Origin: Aurantiacibacter odishensis | GTDB taxonomy: Bacteria; Pseudomonadota; Alphaproteobacteria; Sphingomonadales; Sphingomonadaceae | DNA length: 64,000 nt | Direction of reading: 5' to 3' | Assembly: GCF_003605195.1 (NCBI RefSeq) | Contig: NZ_QYOS01000023.1 | Location: 1-64,000, forward strand | Shown: positions 44,724 to 54,030 of the stretch, one piece after another | How positions within the stretch are numbered: position 1 is the stretch's first letter | Layout: every line of letters starts with the position of its first letter | Position numbers and translations under genes: made by a program | The notes under the pieces: generated by a model | The model's input: the letters and a program-made list of their open reading frames with translations, nothing else | Database searches by the model: none | Told to the model about the DNA's origin: nothing

Positions 44724-46478
44724 TCAAATCATTCCGCGCGGCCAGTCCTTCGGCTCGTGAAAAGTGTCGCCGTTGTCGCGCAGCGCTTCCTCGAAGGCCC
44801 GCGACTGGGAAAGGTAGACCTTGCCGCTCAATTCATCGGGAAAGTGGGTGCGCTGCAGCCGATCCATTACCGGGCCTTTCACTTCGGAAAGGTGCAGCTT
44901 GATCCCGGCATCCTGCATACGGTGGTTGATCGCTTCGAGGCTTTCGAGGCCCGATGCGTCGATCTCGTTCACCGCGCTGCACATCAGGATCACGTGGCGC
45001 ACCTTGGGCCGGTCGGCCACCTGTTCCAGCACATATTCCTCCAGCCAGCGGGCGTTGAGGAACGTCAGCGCCTCGTCGATGCGGATTGAAAGCACGTGAT
45101 CGGCAGTGAAGACCTTGTGCCGCTCTATGTTGCGGAAATGCTCGGTTTCCGGAACGCGGCCCACGATGGCGGCGTGCGGACGGCTGGCGCGCCACAGGTA
45201 GAGCAGCAGCCCCACCGATACGCCCGCGATCACGCCCATTTCCACGCCCGCGACCAGGGTGATGCCGATGGTGGCGACGTGCGCGGCGAAATCGGCGCGG
45301 GAATAGGTCCACAGCTGCTTCGGCGTCTTCAGGTCCACCAGTGCCAGCACGGCGACGATGATCGTGGCGGCCAGCACGGCAATCGGCAGGCTGAACAGGA
45401 GCGGGGTGAGGAACAGGCTGGCAAGCGCGATGCCCACGGCGGTGAAGGCCCCTGCAGCAGGCGTCTGCGCGCCGGCATCGAAGTTCACCACCGAACGCGC
45501 GAAGCCGCCCGTCACCGGGTAGCCGCCGGAAAAGGCGCTGGCCACGTTCGATGCGCCGAGGCCGATCAGCTCCTGGTCGGGCGAGATTCGCTGGCGGCGC
45601 TTGGCGGCCAGGGTCTGCGCCACGGATACGCTTTCGACGAAGCCGATAATGGAAATCAGCAGCGCGGGCACGAACAGTTGCTGGATTAGCGAAACATCGG
45701 TGCTGGGCATAGCGAACGGCGGCAGGCCAGAGGGGATTTCGCCGGTGATGTTCACGTCCTTGCCCGCAAGATCGAAAGCGATCACGGCCACGATGCTGAC
45801 GGCAACCGCCAGCACCGGTCCGGCCTTGGCAGCAATGTCCGCAGCCTTGGGCGCGAGGCCCATTCTTACCAGAAGAGGTTTCAGTCCCTTGCGCACCCAG
45901 AACAGGAATACGACCGCGGGCGCGCCGACGGCCAGCGTCCACGGGTTCACGTTGCCGATGTTGGCGGCCAGCGAGCCGAGCATGTCGGGCCAGGTGTCGC
46001 CGCCGCCCTGAATGCCCAGCACATGGCGTAGCTGGCTGGTGGCGATCAGGATGCCGCTGGCGGTGATGAAGCCGCTGATAACGGGGTGGGACAGCAGGTT
46101 TGCAAGGAACCCCATGCGCAGCACGCCCAGCACGAACAGCATCACGCCCGACAGCGCGGCCAGCGTGATCGCCGCCTCCAGATATTCCGCCGTTCCCTGC
46201 GCCGCCACGGCGCCAACCGCGCTCGCCGTCATCAGGCTGACGACGGCCACCGGCCCCACGGCCAGCGTGCGGCTGGTGCCGAAAATGGCATAGGCGACCA
46301 GCGGCAGGATCGAGGCGTAGAGGCCCACCACCGGCGGCAGGCCCGCCAGCAGCGCGTAGGCGAGGCTTTGCGGGATCAGCATGATGGTGACGATCACGGC
46401 TGCCACCATGTCGCTGCCCAGCGCCTCGCCATTATAGGTGCGGCCCCAGTCGAGGATCGGGAAATAGCGTTTCAGCAT
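44724..46478 (-). CDS. SulP family inorganic anion transporter
   Basis: 584 residues. About 12 membrane helices with the SulP signature PQSLAYALLAGLPPVVGLYAS near the N-terminus, then a cytoplasmic STAS domain (~460-570; VRHVILMCSAVNEIDASGLESLEAI). Members carry sulfate, bicarbonate or other anions. Placed 11 bp after the sulfide:quinone oxidoreductase gene, it may move sulfur oxyanions made by the pathway. Confidence 0.92.
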   Translation of the reverse strand: MLKRYFPILDWGRTYNGEALGSDMVAAVIVTIMLIPQSLAYALLAGLPPVVGLYASILPLVAYAIFGTSRTLAVGPVAVVSLMTASAVGAVAAQGTAEYLEAAITLAALSGVMLFVLGVLRMGFLANLLSHPVISGFITASGILIATSQLRHVLGIQGGGDTWPDMLGSLAANIGNVNPWTLAVGAPAVVFLFWVRKGLKPLLVRMGLAPKAADIAAKAGPVLAVAVSIVAVIAFDLAGKDVNITGEIPSGLPPFAMPSTDVSLIQQLFVPALLISIIGFVESVSVAQTLAAKRRQRISPDQELIGLGASNVASAFSGGYPVTGGFARSVVNFDAGAQTPAAGAFTAVGIALASLFLTPLLFSLPIAVLAATIIVAVLALVDLKTPKQLWTYSRADFAAHVATIGITLVAGVEMGVIAGVSVGLLLYLWRASRPHAAIVGRVPETEHFRNIERHKVFTADHVLSIRIDEALTFLNARWLEEYVLEQVADRPKVRHVILMCSAVNEIDASGLESLEAINHRMQDAGIKLHLSEVKGPVMDRLQRTHFPDELSGKVYLSQSRAFEEALRDNGDTFHEPKDWPRGMI

Positions 46479-46488
46479 TGCCGCCGCG

Positions 46489-47715
46489 TCAGGCCCCGCC
46501 GATGGGCCGGGCCATCCACTCGCGGCCCTTGAGCATCGCGTGCCAGTAGATGCCGGGCAGCACGTCCACCTTCAATGTCCAGGCCGCGCGCGAGGCCTTG
46601 GTGCCGTCGATCGCCCATGTCGGGAACGTCGGCAGCAGCTTGCCGCCATAGCCGAATTCCGCGAGCACGATCTTGCCGCGCTCCACCGTCAGCGGGCAAC
46701 TGCCGTAGCCGTCGTAATTGCCCTTCAGCGGCTTGCCTTCAAGCTGCGCCAGCGCATTGACAGCGGCGACCGGGGCCTGCTTGCGGGCAGCCGCCATCGT
46801 CTTGGCGTTGGGCGTGCTGCCGCAATCGCCCAGCGCGAAGACATCGGGATAGCGCACGTGTTGCAGGGTGTGCTCGTCCACCTCGGCATAGCCCGCCTCG
46901 TTCGCCAGCACACTGGCGGCGACGACCGGGTTGCCCTTCTGCGGCGGGCAGACGTGCAGCATGTCGAAACTGCGTTCCACCTCGCCGTTCTCGGTGGCGA
47001 ACCAGGCCTTCTTCGCCGGGCCATCGACGCGGGTGAGCGTGGAGCCGAAATTGAGGCCAATCCCGTATCGCTCCACGTATTCCATCAGCGCGGGGACGTA
47101 GTCGGCCACGCCGAACAGCACGGCCCCGTTGTTATGAAACTCCACCTCGATATCGCCGAGGACGCCGCGCTTCTCCCATTCGGAACAGGAGAGATACATC
47201 GCCTTCTGCGGCGCGCCTGCGCACTTGATCGGCATGGGCGGCTGGGTGAACAGCGCGCGGCCCTTGCGGGTCTGCTGCACCAGTTGCCAGGTGTAGGGCG
47301 CAAGATCGTAGCGGTAGTTGGATGTGACGCCGTTATGCCCGAGCGTCTCCTCCAGTCCCACGATCTCATCCCACGCGAGTCGATTGCCCATCGCCACCAC
47401 CAGCACATCGTAGGTGACGCGTCCGTTGCCTTCATATTCGACCGTCTTGTTGTCCGGATCGAAGCCGGTGACGGCGGCCTTCAGCCAGGTCACGCCTTTC
47501 GGCATCACCGATGCCTCGGGCCGCACCGTCTCGTCCTTTTCGAACACGCCGCCGCCCACCATGGTCCAGCCGGGCTGGTAATAGTGCTCGTCGGCAGGCT
47601 CGATGATCGCGATGTCCAGGCCCGGATGGCGATTGAGCATCGAGGCGGCAGTGGCGATCCCCGCCGATCCGCCGCCAGCGATCACGACGGTGTGGTGGCT
47701 CTGGTGGGCAGTCAT
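46489..47715 (-). CDS. sqr: Sulfide:quinone oxidoreductase (type II-like)
   Basis: 408 residues. FAD-binding Rossmann motif GGGSAGIATAASML near the N-terminus, DVLVVAMGNRL, and a second FAD contact DVFALGDCGSTPN. Cysteines in PIKCAGAPQKAMYLSC and in GDCG fit the redox pair of SQR; the PIKCAGAPQK block is the type II (HMT2-like) signature. It oxidises sulfide to persulfide/polysulfide and reduces ubiquinone at the membrane. Same strand as DUF442, YeeE and MBL genes. Confidence 0.9.
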   Translation of the reverse strand: MTAHQSHHTVVIAGGGSAGIATAASMLNRHPGLDIAIIEPADEHYYQPGWTMVGGGVFEKDETVRPEASVMPKGVTWLKAAVTGFDPDNKTVEYEGNGRVTYDVLVVAMGNRLAWDEIVGLEETLGHNGVTSNYRYDLAPYTWQLVQQTRKGRALFTQPPMPIKCAGAPQKAMYLSCSEWEKRGVLGDIEVEFHNNGAVLFGVADYVPALMEYVERYGIGLNFGSTLTRVDGPAKKAWFATENGEVERSFDMLHVCPPQKGNPVVAASVLANEAGYAEVDEHTLQHVRYPDVFALGDCGSTPNAKTMAAARKQAPVAAVNALAQLEGKPLKGNYDGYGSCPLTVERGKIVLAEFGYGGKLLPTFPTWAIDGTKASRAAWTLKVDVLPGIYWHAMLKGREWMARPIGGA

Positions 47716-47728
47716 GGTGATCTCCGGT

Positions 47729-48058
47729 TCAGCCGGTTACGGCCTGGTGTAACAGCGTGCAGCGGTTGCCGGTGCGGCAATAGGCGAGCACGGGCGCGGG
47801 CAGTTCGGCCAGCGCGCGGGCGAATGCATCCTTCTGCATTTCGACGGGACGCGATGCATCGACGGGGATGTGGCGCACTTCCAGCCCCTGCGCCTCGGCA
47901 GCGGCGGCGATCTCGGCGAAGTCCGGCTGGCCCGGCTCCTCGTCATCGGGGCGGTTGCAGATGATTGCCTTGAACCCGGCCTTTGCCAGTTGCTCCACCT
48001 CTTCGGGCTGCACCTGTCCAGCAACGGAGAGGGTATCTGTCAGTTTTACAGGTTCCAT
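47729..48058 (-). CDS. DUF442/TIGR01244 sulfur transferase-phosphatase-like protein
   Basis: 109 residues from the ATG at 48058, which overlaps the stop of the upstream YeeE half. It has the beta-lactamase-hydrolase-like N-domain features: LSVAGQVQPEEVEQLAKAGFKAIICNRPDDEE and the active-site LAYCRTGNR with Cys. In BLH proteins this domain is fused to the MBL persulfide dioxygenase; here the two are separate genes of the same operon. It probably handles persulfide sulfur. Confidence 0.85.
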   Translation of the reverse strand: MEPVKLTDTLSVAGQVQPEEVEQLAKAGFKAIICNRPDDEEPGQPDFAEIAAAAEAQGLEVRHIPVDASRPVEMQKDAFARALAELPAPVLAYCRTGNRCTLLHQAVTG

Positions 48059-48471
48059 CAGGCTTTTCCTTCGGTCAGTCGTAGCAGGGCCATCCCCACC
48101 AGCATCGAGACGACGAAGATCGCCGCGCCCGCAGGCTCGATCGCCAGGGCCGCGAAGCCGGGACCGGGGCACAGGCCCGCGATGCCCCAACCCACGCCGA
48201 ACAGCACCGCCCCGCCGATCAGCTTCGGGGTCAGTTCACTCTTGGTGGGAACGTGGAAATCATCCTCGAAAATTGGGCGCGCCATGCCGGGGACGATGCG
48301 CCAGGCAATCGCCATGACGACAAGCGCGCCGCCCATGACGAAGGCGAGCGTCGGGTCCCAGTCACCGAACAGGTCCAGGAACCCGCGAACGCGCGCAGGC
48401 TCTGTCATGCCGCCGATGGTCAAGCCCGCACCGAACAGCAAGCCGGATATGAGGGAGAAGAGTGTCTTCAT
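48058..48471 (-). CDS. YeeE/YedE-family half transporter (DUF6691-like)
   Basis: 137 residues, four membrane helices. GLLFGAGLTIGGMTEPARVRGFLDL and VGWGIAGLCPGPGF with Cys are the YeeE/YedE (TsuA-like) marks. Members take up thiosulfate or other reduced sulfur. It pairs with the other half encoded at 48675-49124; the two together equal a full-length protein. Confidence 0.87.
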   Translation of the reverse strand: MKTLFSLISGLLFGAGLTIGGMTEPARVRGFLDLFGDWDPTLAFVMGGALVVMAIAWRIVPGMARPIFEDDFHVPTKSELTPKLIGGAVLFGVGWGIAGLCPGPGFAALAIEPAGAAIFVVSMLVGMALLRLTEGKA

Positions 48472-48474
48472 GGC

Positions 48475-48678
48475 TCAGCCCTTGCCGCAGGTGTTGATGC
48501 CGAACGGCAGGTAGGCCGGGCAGAAGCGCACGAGGCTGGTCACGATGAAAACCGCCGCCACGACATAGGCGACAATGGCCCATGTGCCGGTGATCGTGCC
48601 GGTCGCAGCCAATGCGATCAGGACGAGCGCCGCGACGATGCGCAGCGTGCGATCTAGTGAACCCATGTTCTTCGTCAT
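48475..48678 (-). CDS. DUF2892 (YgaP-like) small membrane protein
   Basis: 67 residues from an ATG with GGGAGG upstream, overlapping the preceding YeeE stop (ATGA). [23 protein letters not shown] and a second helix, then [14 protein letters not shown], the DUF2892 signature with two cysteines. The same domain is the membrane tail of YgaP rhodanese. It sits between the two YeeE halves in a sulfur operon. Confidence 0.88.
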   Translation of the reverse strand: MTKNMGSLDRTLRIVAALVLIALAATGTITGTWAIVAYVVAAVFIVTSLVRFCPAYLPFGINTCGKG

Positions 48679-49124
48679 TGCAGTACCTCCCAGCCAAGCA
48701 TGTTCATCAAGGCCACCGTGGCGATGCCTGCGGCCATGAAGGTGATCGTCGCGGCGATAGAGCGGCCCGAGAGGCGGCTGATGCCGCACACGCCGTGGCC
48801 GCTGGTGCAGCCGCTTCCCAGCCGCGTGCCGAAGCCGACCAGCAGCCCGGCAACGATCAGCGGAACAGGCCCGGCAAAGGCAGGCTCCAGCCCGCCCCTT
48901 GCCAGCATCACGGCCAGCGCGCCCAGCGGCAGGCCGATCACGAATGCCCATGCGCCGATCCTGTCCATGCCGCTGCCGCCGAGGCCAGCCGCTTTCGCAG
49001 CGATGCCGGAAACACCGGCGATGCGGCCAAGGGCCAGCAGCATGATCGCTGCGGCGAGGCCGATCAGCGCGCCGCCAATCAGCCCATCCAAGGGCGCTGC
49101 GTCGGGAAAGCTGGGGATCGTCAT
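48675..49124 (-). CDS. YeeE/YedE-family half transporter (GSGCTSGHG type)
   Basis: 149 residues, about four membrane helices. [25 protein letters not shown] is the characteristic YeeE/YedE cysteine motif. It couples with the second half (48058-48471) to move thiosulfate or persulfide sulfur across the inner membrane. Its start overlaps the MBL gene stop (ATGA) and its stop overlaps the DUF2892 start. Confidence 0.88.
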   Translation of the reverse strand: MTIPSFPDAAPLDGLIGGALIGLAAAIMLLALGRIAGVSGIAAKAAGLGGSGMDRIGAWAFVIGLPLGALAVMLARGGLEPAFAGPVPLIVAGLLVGFGTRLGSGCTSGHGVCGISRLSGRSIAATITFMAAGIATVALMNMLGWEVLQ

Positions 49125-50050
49125 ACCGCGTTCACCGGAATCTTGATGTAGGAGACGCCGTTATCCTCCGGCTCCGGCAGGCGGCCGCCGCGGATGTTCA
49201 CCTGCACGCTGGGCATGATGAGGGTGGGCATGTCCAGCGTCTTGTCGCGGCTGGTGCGCATCTCCACGAATTCCTCCTCGGTCACGCCGTCCTTCACGTG
49301 CACGTTCTCCTCGCGCTGCTGCTTGACGGTGGTTTCCCAGGCATAGACGTCTCGGCCCGGCGCCTTGTAGTCGTGGCACAGGAACAGGCGCGTATCGTCC
49401 GGCAGAGAGAGCAGGCGGCGGATCGAGCGGAAAAGCTGCCGCGCATCGCCGCCGGGGAAATCCGCGCGGGCGGTGCCGAAATCGGGCATGAAGATCGTGT
49501 CGCCCACGAAAGCCGCATCGCCGATGATGAAAGCCATGTCGGCAGGCGTGTGGCCGGGCACGTGCAGGGCAATGCCTTCCAGCTCGCCCACCTTGAAAGT
49601 CTCGCCATCGGTGAACAGGTGATCGAACTGCGATCCGTCGCGCTCGAAATCGGTGCCGGCGTTGAACAGCTTGCCGAACACGTCCTGCACGCGGACGATA
49701 TCCTTGCCAATCGACAGCTTGCCGCCCAATTTCTCCTGCAAATAGGGCGCGGCGGAAATGTGATCGGCATGGGCATGCGTCTCGATCAGCCACGTCATTT
49801 TCAGGTCATTGGTTTCGACATATTCGATAATGAGGTCCGCCGAACCGAACGAGGTGCGGCCCGAATTGGGGGCATAGTCCAGCACCGAGTCGATGATCGC
49901 CGCCTCTTTCGTGGCGGGATCGTGCACGACATAGCTGATGGTATAGGTCGCTTCGTCAAAGAAGCCCGCGATTGTCGGGCGCTTCGTCTCATCCTCGCGA
50001 GCGCGCCTGATCTGCGCGCTGGCACTGGCGAGGGCCTGGTCTGTGCTCAT
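49121..50050 (-). CDS. MBL-fold persulfide (sulfur) dioxygenase-like protein
   Basis: 309 residues. Metal motif [15 protein letters not shown] (HxHxDH), distal [12 protein letters not shown] and [20 protein letters not shown], and FLCHDYK. The family (ETHE1/BlhA-like) oxidises glutathione persulfide to sulfite. It heads a seven-gene sulfur operon and diverges from the peroxiredoxin-ArsR pair. DUF442 and MBL are separate here. Confidence 0.9.
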   Translation of the reverse strand: MSTDQALASASAQIRRAREDETKRPTIAGFFDEATYTISYVVHDPATKEAAIIDSVLDYAPNSGRTSFGSADLIIEYVETNDLKMTWLIETHAHADHISAAPYLQEKLGGKLSIGKDIVRVQDVFGKLFNAGTDFERDGSQFDHLFTDGETFKVGELEGIALHVPGHTPADMAFIIGDAAFVGDTIFMPDFGTARADFPGGDARQLFRSIRRLLSLPDDTRLFLCHDYKAPGRDVYAWETTVKQQREENVHVKDGVTEEEFVEMRTSRDKTLDMPTLIMPSVQVNIRGGRLPEPEDNGVSYIKIPVNAV

Positions 50051-50127
50051 CTTCGCAATCCTCTAATCAATTTCGTAAACTGATAATATGTATTGCCTCG
50101 ATTCGCGTCAAGTGGTAGGTCACTTGC
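50051..50127. promoter_or_regulatory. Divergent promoter region of sulfur operon and peroxiredoxin-arsR
   Basis: 77 bp, clearly AT-richer than its flanks, between opposite-facing genes. It contains CAAGTG-GTAGGT-CACTTG (50109-50126), a 6-bp perfect inverted repeat right before the peroxiredoxin ATG that would cover its ribosome-binding site, and an AT-rich block (GATAATATGTATTG) that may hold -10 elements. The ArsR protein encoded downstream is the obvious candidate to bind here. Confidence 0.6.
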
Positions 50128-50769
50128 ATGCAACCTGAAAATGACATCCCCATTCTTGTCCCGCCCCGCATCGGCGACAAGGCACCGGCCTTCTCTGCGC
50201 GCACCACCACCGGCCACGTGGACCTCGCGGATTTTCGCGGGCAGTGGCTGGTCCTGTTCTCGCACCCTGCGGATTTCACGCCCGTCTGCACGTCGGAATT
50301 CGTGGCGCTCGCCCGCAAGGCTGATGAATTCGCCAGGCGCGACTGCGCGCTGATGGCGCTCTCGATCGACACGCTGTTCTCGCATTTCGCCTGGCTGCGT
50401 CTCATCCGCGACCGTTTCGGCGTGGAAGTGCGCTTCCCGGTGATCGAGGACCCGACCATGGTGATCGCCAGCGCATACGGCATGACCCTGCCGGGCGATG
50501 CCGACAACTGGGGCGTGCGCAGCACCTATTTCATCGATCCCGAAGGCACGATCCGCGCGATCACCTGCTATCCGCCGAACGTGGGCCGCTCGATCCCCGA
50601 AATGCTGCGCATCCTCGATGCCTTGCAGGCGGCGGACAGGAACACGGCCCTCACTCCTGCCGACTGGAAGAGGGGCGATGCATTGCTCAGCCCGCCGGGA
50701 GAGGCGCTGGATGCCGTTTACGCCGCGGAGAAGCCCGGCGACTGGTTCTGGCAGGAGCAGGGCAAGTGA
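50128..50769 (+). CDS. Peroxiredoxin (Prx6/1-Cys-type AhpC-TSA family)
   Basis: 213 residues. The peroxidatic Cys lies in FSHPADFTPVCTSEF, followed by the Prx6-type C-terminal extension (AITCYPPNVGRSIPEMLRILDALQ). It reduces peroxides, and possibly persulfides, in the cytoplasm. Divergent from the sulfur operon and co-transcribed with an ArsR regulator (GTGA overlap), it seems part of the reactive-sulfur response. Confidence 0.92.
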   Translation: MQPENDIPILVPPRIGDKAPAFSARTTTGHVDLADFRGQWLVLFSHPADFTPVCTSEFVALARKADEFARRDCALMALSIDTLFSHFAWLRLIRDRFGVEVRFPVIEDPTMVIASAYGMTLPGDADNWGVRSTYFIDPEGTIRAITCYPPNVGRSIPEMLRILDALQAADRNTALTPADWKRGDALLSPPGEALDAVYAAEKPGDWFWQEQGK

Positions 50770-51113
50770 CCGAGGAACAACTGCTGGAAGCCCTGAAGGC
50801 CATCGCCCATCCCTCCCGGCTGAAGATCCTGCAGACGCTGGCGAAAGGGGAGACGAACGTGGGCGAGATCGAGGAGGCGACCGGGATCGCCCAGCCCACG
50901 CTTTCCCAGCAGCTGGCTATCCTGCGCAAGGCGGAACTGGTGGACACGAGGCGTCAGGCCAAGCTGGTCTACTACTCGCTCGACGATGCGACCATGGCAA
51001 AGGTTTGCCACGCGCTCAGCCCGCTGTCGCCGGATCGGGGCGCGCCTGCGGCGTCCGAAAGTGGCCGCAAGGCCGCCTCGGGTGTCGCCAATTTCGCCAG
51101 ACTCCATATCTAG
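50766..51113 (+). CDS. ArsR-family transcriptional regulator
   Basis: 115 residues. Winged-helix ArsR domain: [63 protein letters not shown]. Context matches BigR/SqrR/YgaV-type sulfide sensors, but only one cysteine (VCHAL, Cys80) is present, whereas BigR/SqrR need two for the tetrasulfide switch. It may sense by another means or as a dimer. It lacks the alpha-3 metal CVC site, so classical metal sensing is unlikely. A terminator follows. Confidence 0.88.
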   Translation: MTEEQLLEALKAIAHPSRLKILQTLAKGETNVGEIEEATGIAQPTLSQQLAILRKAELVDTRRQAKLVYYSLDDATMAKVCHALSPLSPDRGAPAASESGRKAASGVANFARLHI

Positions 51114-51127
51114 CCTGCACAACTCAT

Positions 51128-51159
51128 CGCCCCGGCGCTTCACGCGGGCGTCGTTTTTT
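51128..51159 (+). terminator. Rho-independent terminator after arsR
   Basis: Stem CGCCC/GGGCG with an inner GCG/CGC stem (two-base bulge, CTTCA loop), followed by TC-G-TTTTTT. It lies 15 bp after the arsR stop and separates the regulator from bioB. Confidence 0.7.
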
Positions 51160-51213
51160 GCCAAAGGGCGATGCAAAGCGTCGCCCCATTCGCATAACAG
51201 GACGAAAATCCGC

Positions 51214-52251
51214 ATGATCCGCACCGACTGGACCCGCGAAGAGATCGCCGAACTCTTCGACCTGCCTTTCACCGAACTGCTGTTCCGCGCCGCCAGCGTG
51301 CACCGCGAACACCACAGCGCGGACGAGGTGCAGCTGTGCACACTGCTTTCCATCAAGACCGGCGGCTGCCCGGAAGATTGCGGCTACTGCTCGCAAAGCG
51401 CCCACGCCGACAGCGGCGTGGAAGCGACCAAGCTGATGGACGTGCGCCAGGTGCTGCAATCGGCCGCACAGGCGAAGGATGCGGGCAGCCAGCGGTTCTG
51501 CATGGGCGCGGCATGGCGCAACCCGAAAGAGCGCGACATGCCCAAGATCGTGGAGATCGTGAAAGGCGTGCGCGAAATGGGCATGGAAACCTGCATGACG
51601 CTGGGGATGCTTACCCCATCGCAGGCGGAGCAGCTCAAGGAAGCGGGTCTCGACTACTACAACCACAACATCGACACCGGCCCCGAGTATTACGAGCGCG
51701 TGATCACCACCCGCAATTACGAGGACCGGCTGACCACGCTGGAAAACGTGCGGGCGGCAGGCATCAACGTGTGCAGCGGCGGCATCGTGGGCATGGGCGA
51801 AACGCGCGAGGACCGCGTGGGCTTCGTCCACACACTCGCCACGCTGGAGCGGCACCCAGAAAGCGTGCCGGTGAACGCGCTGGTGCCGGTAAAGGGAACT
51901 CCGCTGGGCGACATGCTGGCCGATACGCCGATGGCGAAGATCGACGATATCGAATTCGTCCGCACCGTCGCGGTGGCGCGCATCTGCATGCCGATGAGCA
52001 TGGTGCGCCTGTCCGCAGGCCGCGAATCCATGAGCGATGCCACGCAGGCGCTGGCCTTCATGGCTGGCGCGAACTCGATCTTCACCGGCGAAAAACTGCT
52101 GACCGCCCCCAACGCGGGCGACGACAGCGATGCGGCCTTGTTTGCGCGCCTCGGCCTGAAGGCCATGGAAGGTGAAGAACCCATGCGCGCGGTAGGGGGA
52201 TGCTCTGGCGGGTGTGCCACGCAGGCAGAGGCTGAAGCCGAACTCACCTGA
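51214..52251 (+). CDS. bioB: Biotin synthase
   Basis: 345 residues from the ATG at 51214; an open frame continues upstream but only across arsR. The radical-SAM cluster motif is [11 protein letters not shown] (CxxxCxxC), followed by [18 protein letters not shown] and the usual [2Fe-2S] Cys and Arg sites. It inserts sulfur into dethiobiotin. The C-terminus (GGCSGGC) is Cys-rich, as in many family members. It is the first gene of bioBFDA. Confidence 0.97.
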   Translation: MIRTDWTREEIAELFDLPFTELLFRAASVHREHHSADEVQLCTLLSIKTGGCPEDCGYCSQSAHADSGVEATKLMDVRQVLQSAAQAKDAGSQRFCMGAAWRNPKERDMPKIVEIVKGVREMGMETCMTLGMLTPSQAEQLKEAGLDYYNHNIDTGPEYYERVITTRNYEDRLTTLENVRAAGINVCSGGIVGMGETREDRVGFVHTLATLERHPESVPVNALVPVKGTPLGDMLADTPMAKIDDIEFVRTVAVARICMPMSMVRLSAGRESMSDATQALAFMAGANSIFTGEKLLTAPNAGDDSDAALFARLGLKAMEGEEPMRAVGGCSGGCATQAEAEAELT

Positions 52252-52261
52252 GCGCGCAACA

Positions 52262-53416
52262 ATGCTCGAACATATCCGCCAGTCGCTGGAGATCATCGCA
52301 GCGAAGCACCGCACGCGGGCGCTGCGCGCGGTGGAAATGCGCCCCGGCGGCAGGCTGGTGCGCGGCGGGCGCGAATTGCTGGACTTCTCCAGCAACGACT
52401 ACCTCGGCCTTGCGCAGCATCCGCTGCTGGTGGAGCGTTCTGCCAATTACGTGCGCCAGCACGGCGCGGGTGCTGGGGCTTCGCGGCTGATCACCGGCAC
52501 CAGTGCTCTGCACTTGGACATCGAAGAGAAAGTCGCGGCGTTCAAGGGCACCGAGGCCGCGCTGCTGTTCGCCACCGGCTGGCAGGCCAATGCTGCCGCC
52601 ATCCCGGCGCTCGCAAAGGCGGCGAAGGGCACGGTGATCTTCGCCGACAAGCTAGTGCACAACTCGATCCATGCCGGGCTTCGCGGCTCGACCGCAGAGG
52701 TGCAGTTCTACGATCACGACGATTACGACCATCTCAACGCGCTGTTGCAGGAACACGCCAGTGCGCCCGCGCGGCTGATCGTCACCGAGAGCGTGTTCAG
52801 CATGGACGGCGACCGGGCGGACCTGCCGCGGCTCAATGCCCTGGCCGCGCAGCACGATGCGCTTCTGTATGTGGACGAGGCCCATGCCACCGGCGTTCTG
52901 GGCAAGGGCGGCGCGGGGCTGACGGCGGACCATCCGGGCGCGCAGATCGTGATGGGCACGTTCAGCAAGGCGCTGGGCGGGTTCGGTGCCTACATCGCCT
53001 GCCCGGCCGTGGTTCGCGAATACCTCGTCAACATGTGCGCCGGGCTGATCTTCACCACCGCGCCTCCGCCCGCGATGCTGGGCGCAATGGACGCCGCGCT
53101 GGAACTGGTGCCCGGTATGGACGAAGAGCGCGCGCACCTTGGCGCGCTGGGCGACCGGCTGCGCGCAGTATTGCAGGATTTGGGCTACGACACGCTCGGC
53201 TCCACCACGCAAATCGTCCCGCTGGTGGTCGGGCCCGAAGCCGACGCGCTGGCCTTGGGCGAGCACCTTCTGGAGAGCGGCATAGCTGCCCTGCCCATCC
53301 GCCCGCCTACCGTGCCCAAGGGCACCAGCCGTATCCGTTTCGCCCTACGCTCAACGCTGGGGGAGGACAATATCGACACGGTGCTGGCCGCCGTCGCCGC
53401 ATGGAAGAAATCATGA
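52262..53416 (+). CDS. bioF: 8-Amino-7-oxononanoate synthase
   Basis: 384 residues from the ATG at 52262. PLP-dependent alpha-oxoamine synthase: NDYLGLAQHPLL, SRLITGTSALH, FSMDGDRADLP, YVDEAHATGVLG and the PLP Lys in GTFSKALGGFG. It condenses pimeloyl-ACP/CoA with L-alanine. It lies 10 bp after bioB and overlaps bioD (ATGA). Confidence 0.96.
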   Translation: MLEHIRQSLEIIAAKHRTRALRAVEMRPGGRLVRGGRELLDFSSNDYLGLAQHPLLVERSANYVRQHGAGAGASRLITGTSALHLDIEEKVAAFKGTEAALLFATGWQANAAAIPALAKAAKGTVIFADKLVHNSIHAGLRGSTAEVQFYDHDDYDHLNALLQEHASAPARLIVTESVFSMDGDRADLPRLNALAAQHDALLYVDEAHATGVLGKGGAGLTADHPGAQIVMGTFSKALGGFGAYIACPAVVREYLVNMCAGLIFTTAPPPAMLGAMDAALELVPGMDEERAHLGALGDRLRAVLQDLGYDTLGSTTQIVPLVVGPEADALALGEHLLESGIAALPIRPPTVPKGTSRIRFALRSTLGEDNIDTVLAAVAAWKKS

Positions 53417-54030
53417 CCCGCCATATCGTCACCGGCACCGATACCGACGTCGGCAAGACCGTCTTTGCCGCCGGGCTATCGCAGGCGCTGAAGGCAAGCT
53501 ACTGGAAGCCCGCACAGGCGGGGCTGGAGGGCGAAACCGATAGCCAGGCCGTCGCGCGCCTTGCGCCCGATGCGAGCGTATTGCCCGAAGCCTATCGCCT
53601 CGAAACGCCCTGCTCACCCCATGAAGCCGCACGGGTGGACGGGGTGCAGATCGACGACGCGGCGCTGGCTCTGCCACCGGTCGAAGGGCCGTTGGTGGTC
53701 GAGGGCGCGGGCGGCGTGCTTGTCCCCTATCGTGAAGACCTGCTGGCGGCGGACCTGTTCGCACGCTGGGGCCTGCCCGCTATTGTCGTCGCGCGAACCA
53801 CGCTCGGCACGATCAGCCACACGCTGCTTTCGATAGAAGCGCTGCGGGTGCGCGGCATCGCCGTGGCGGGTGTCGCCTTCATCGGTGAAGAGGAGACGGT
53901 GGCCGAAGGCGCGATCACGCGCATTGCCCAAGTGCCGCACCTCGGCCGTCTCCCACGCCTGGCTCCGCTCGATGCCGACGCGCTGGCTGCCGCCTTCGCC
54001 ACCCATATCCGCATGGACCTGCTGGCATGA
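53413..54030 (+). CDS. bioD: Dethiobiotin synthetase
   Basis: 205 residues. P-loop TGTDTDVGKTVFAAGL, KPAQAG and VVEGAGGVLVPY (the GAGG carbamate/nucleotide segment). It uses CO2 and ATP to close the ureido ring of dethiobiotin. The start overlaps the bioF stop and the end overlaps bioA (ATGA both times). Confidence 0.95.
   Translation: MTRHIVTGTDTDVGKTVFAAGLSQALKASYWKPAQAGLEGETDSQAVARLAPDASVLPEAYRLETPCSPHEAARVDGVQIDDAALALPPVEGPLVVEGAGGVLVPYREDLLAADLFARWGLPAIVVARTTLGTISHTLLSIEALRVRGIAVAGVAFIGEEETVAEGAITRIAQVPHLGRLPRLAPLDADALAAAFATHIRMDLLA

Noticed and set aside
51114-51213. BioR operator (TTATMKATAA) before bioB
   Set aside because: No such sequence in the gap; only the arsR terminator and a bioB ribosome-binding site were seen.
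51124-52395. 423-codon minus-strand frame opposite bioB
   Set aside because: Antisense to BioB with its complete CxxxCxxC motif; His/Arg-rich composition.
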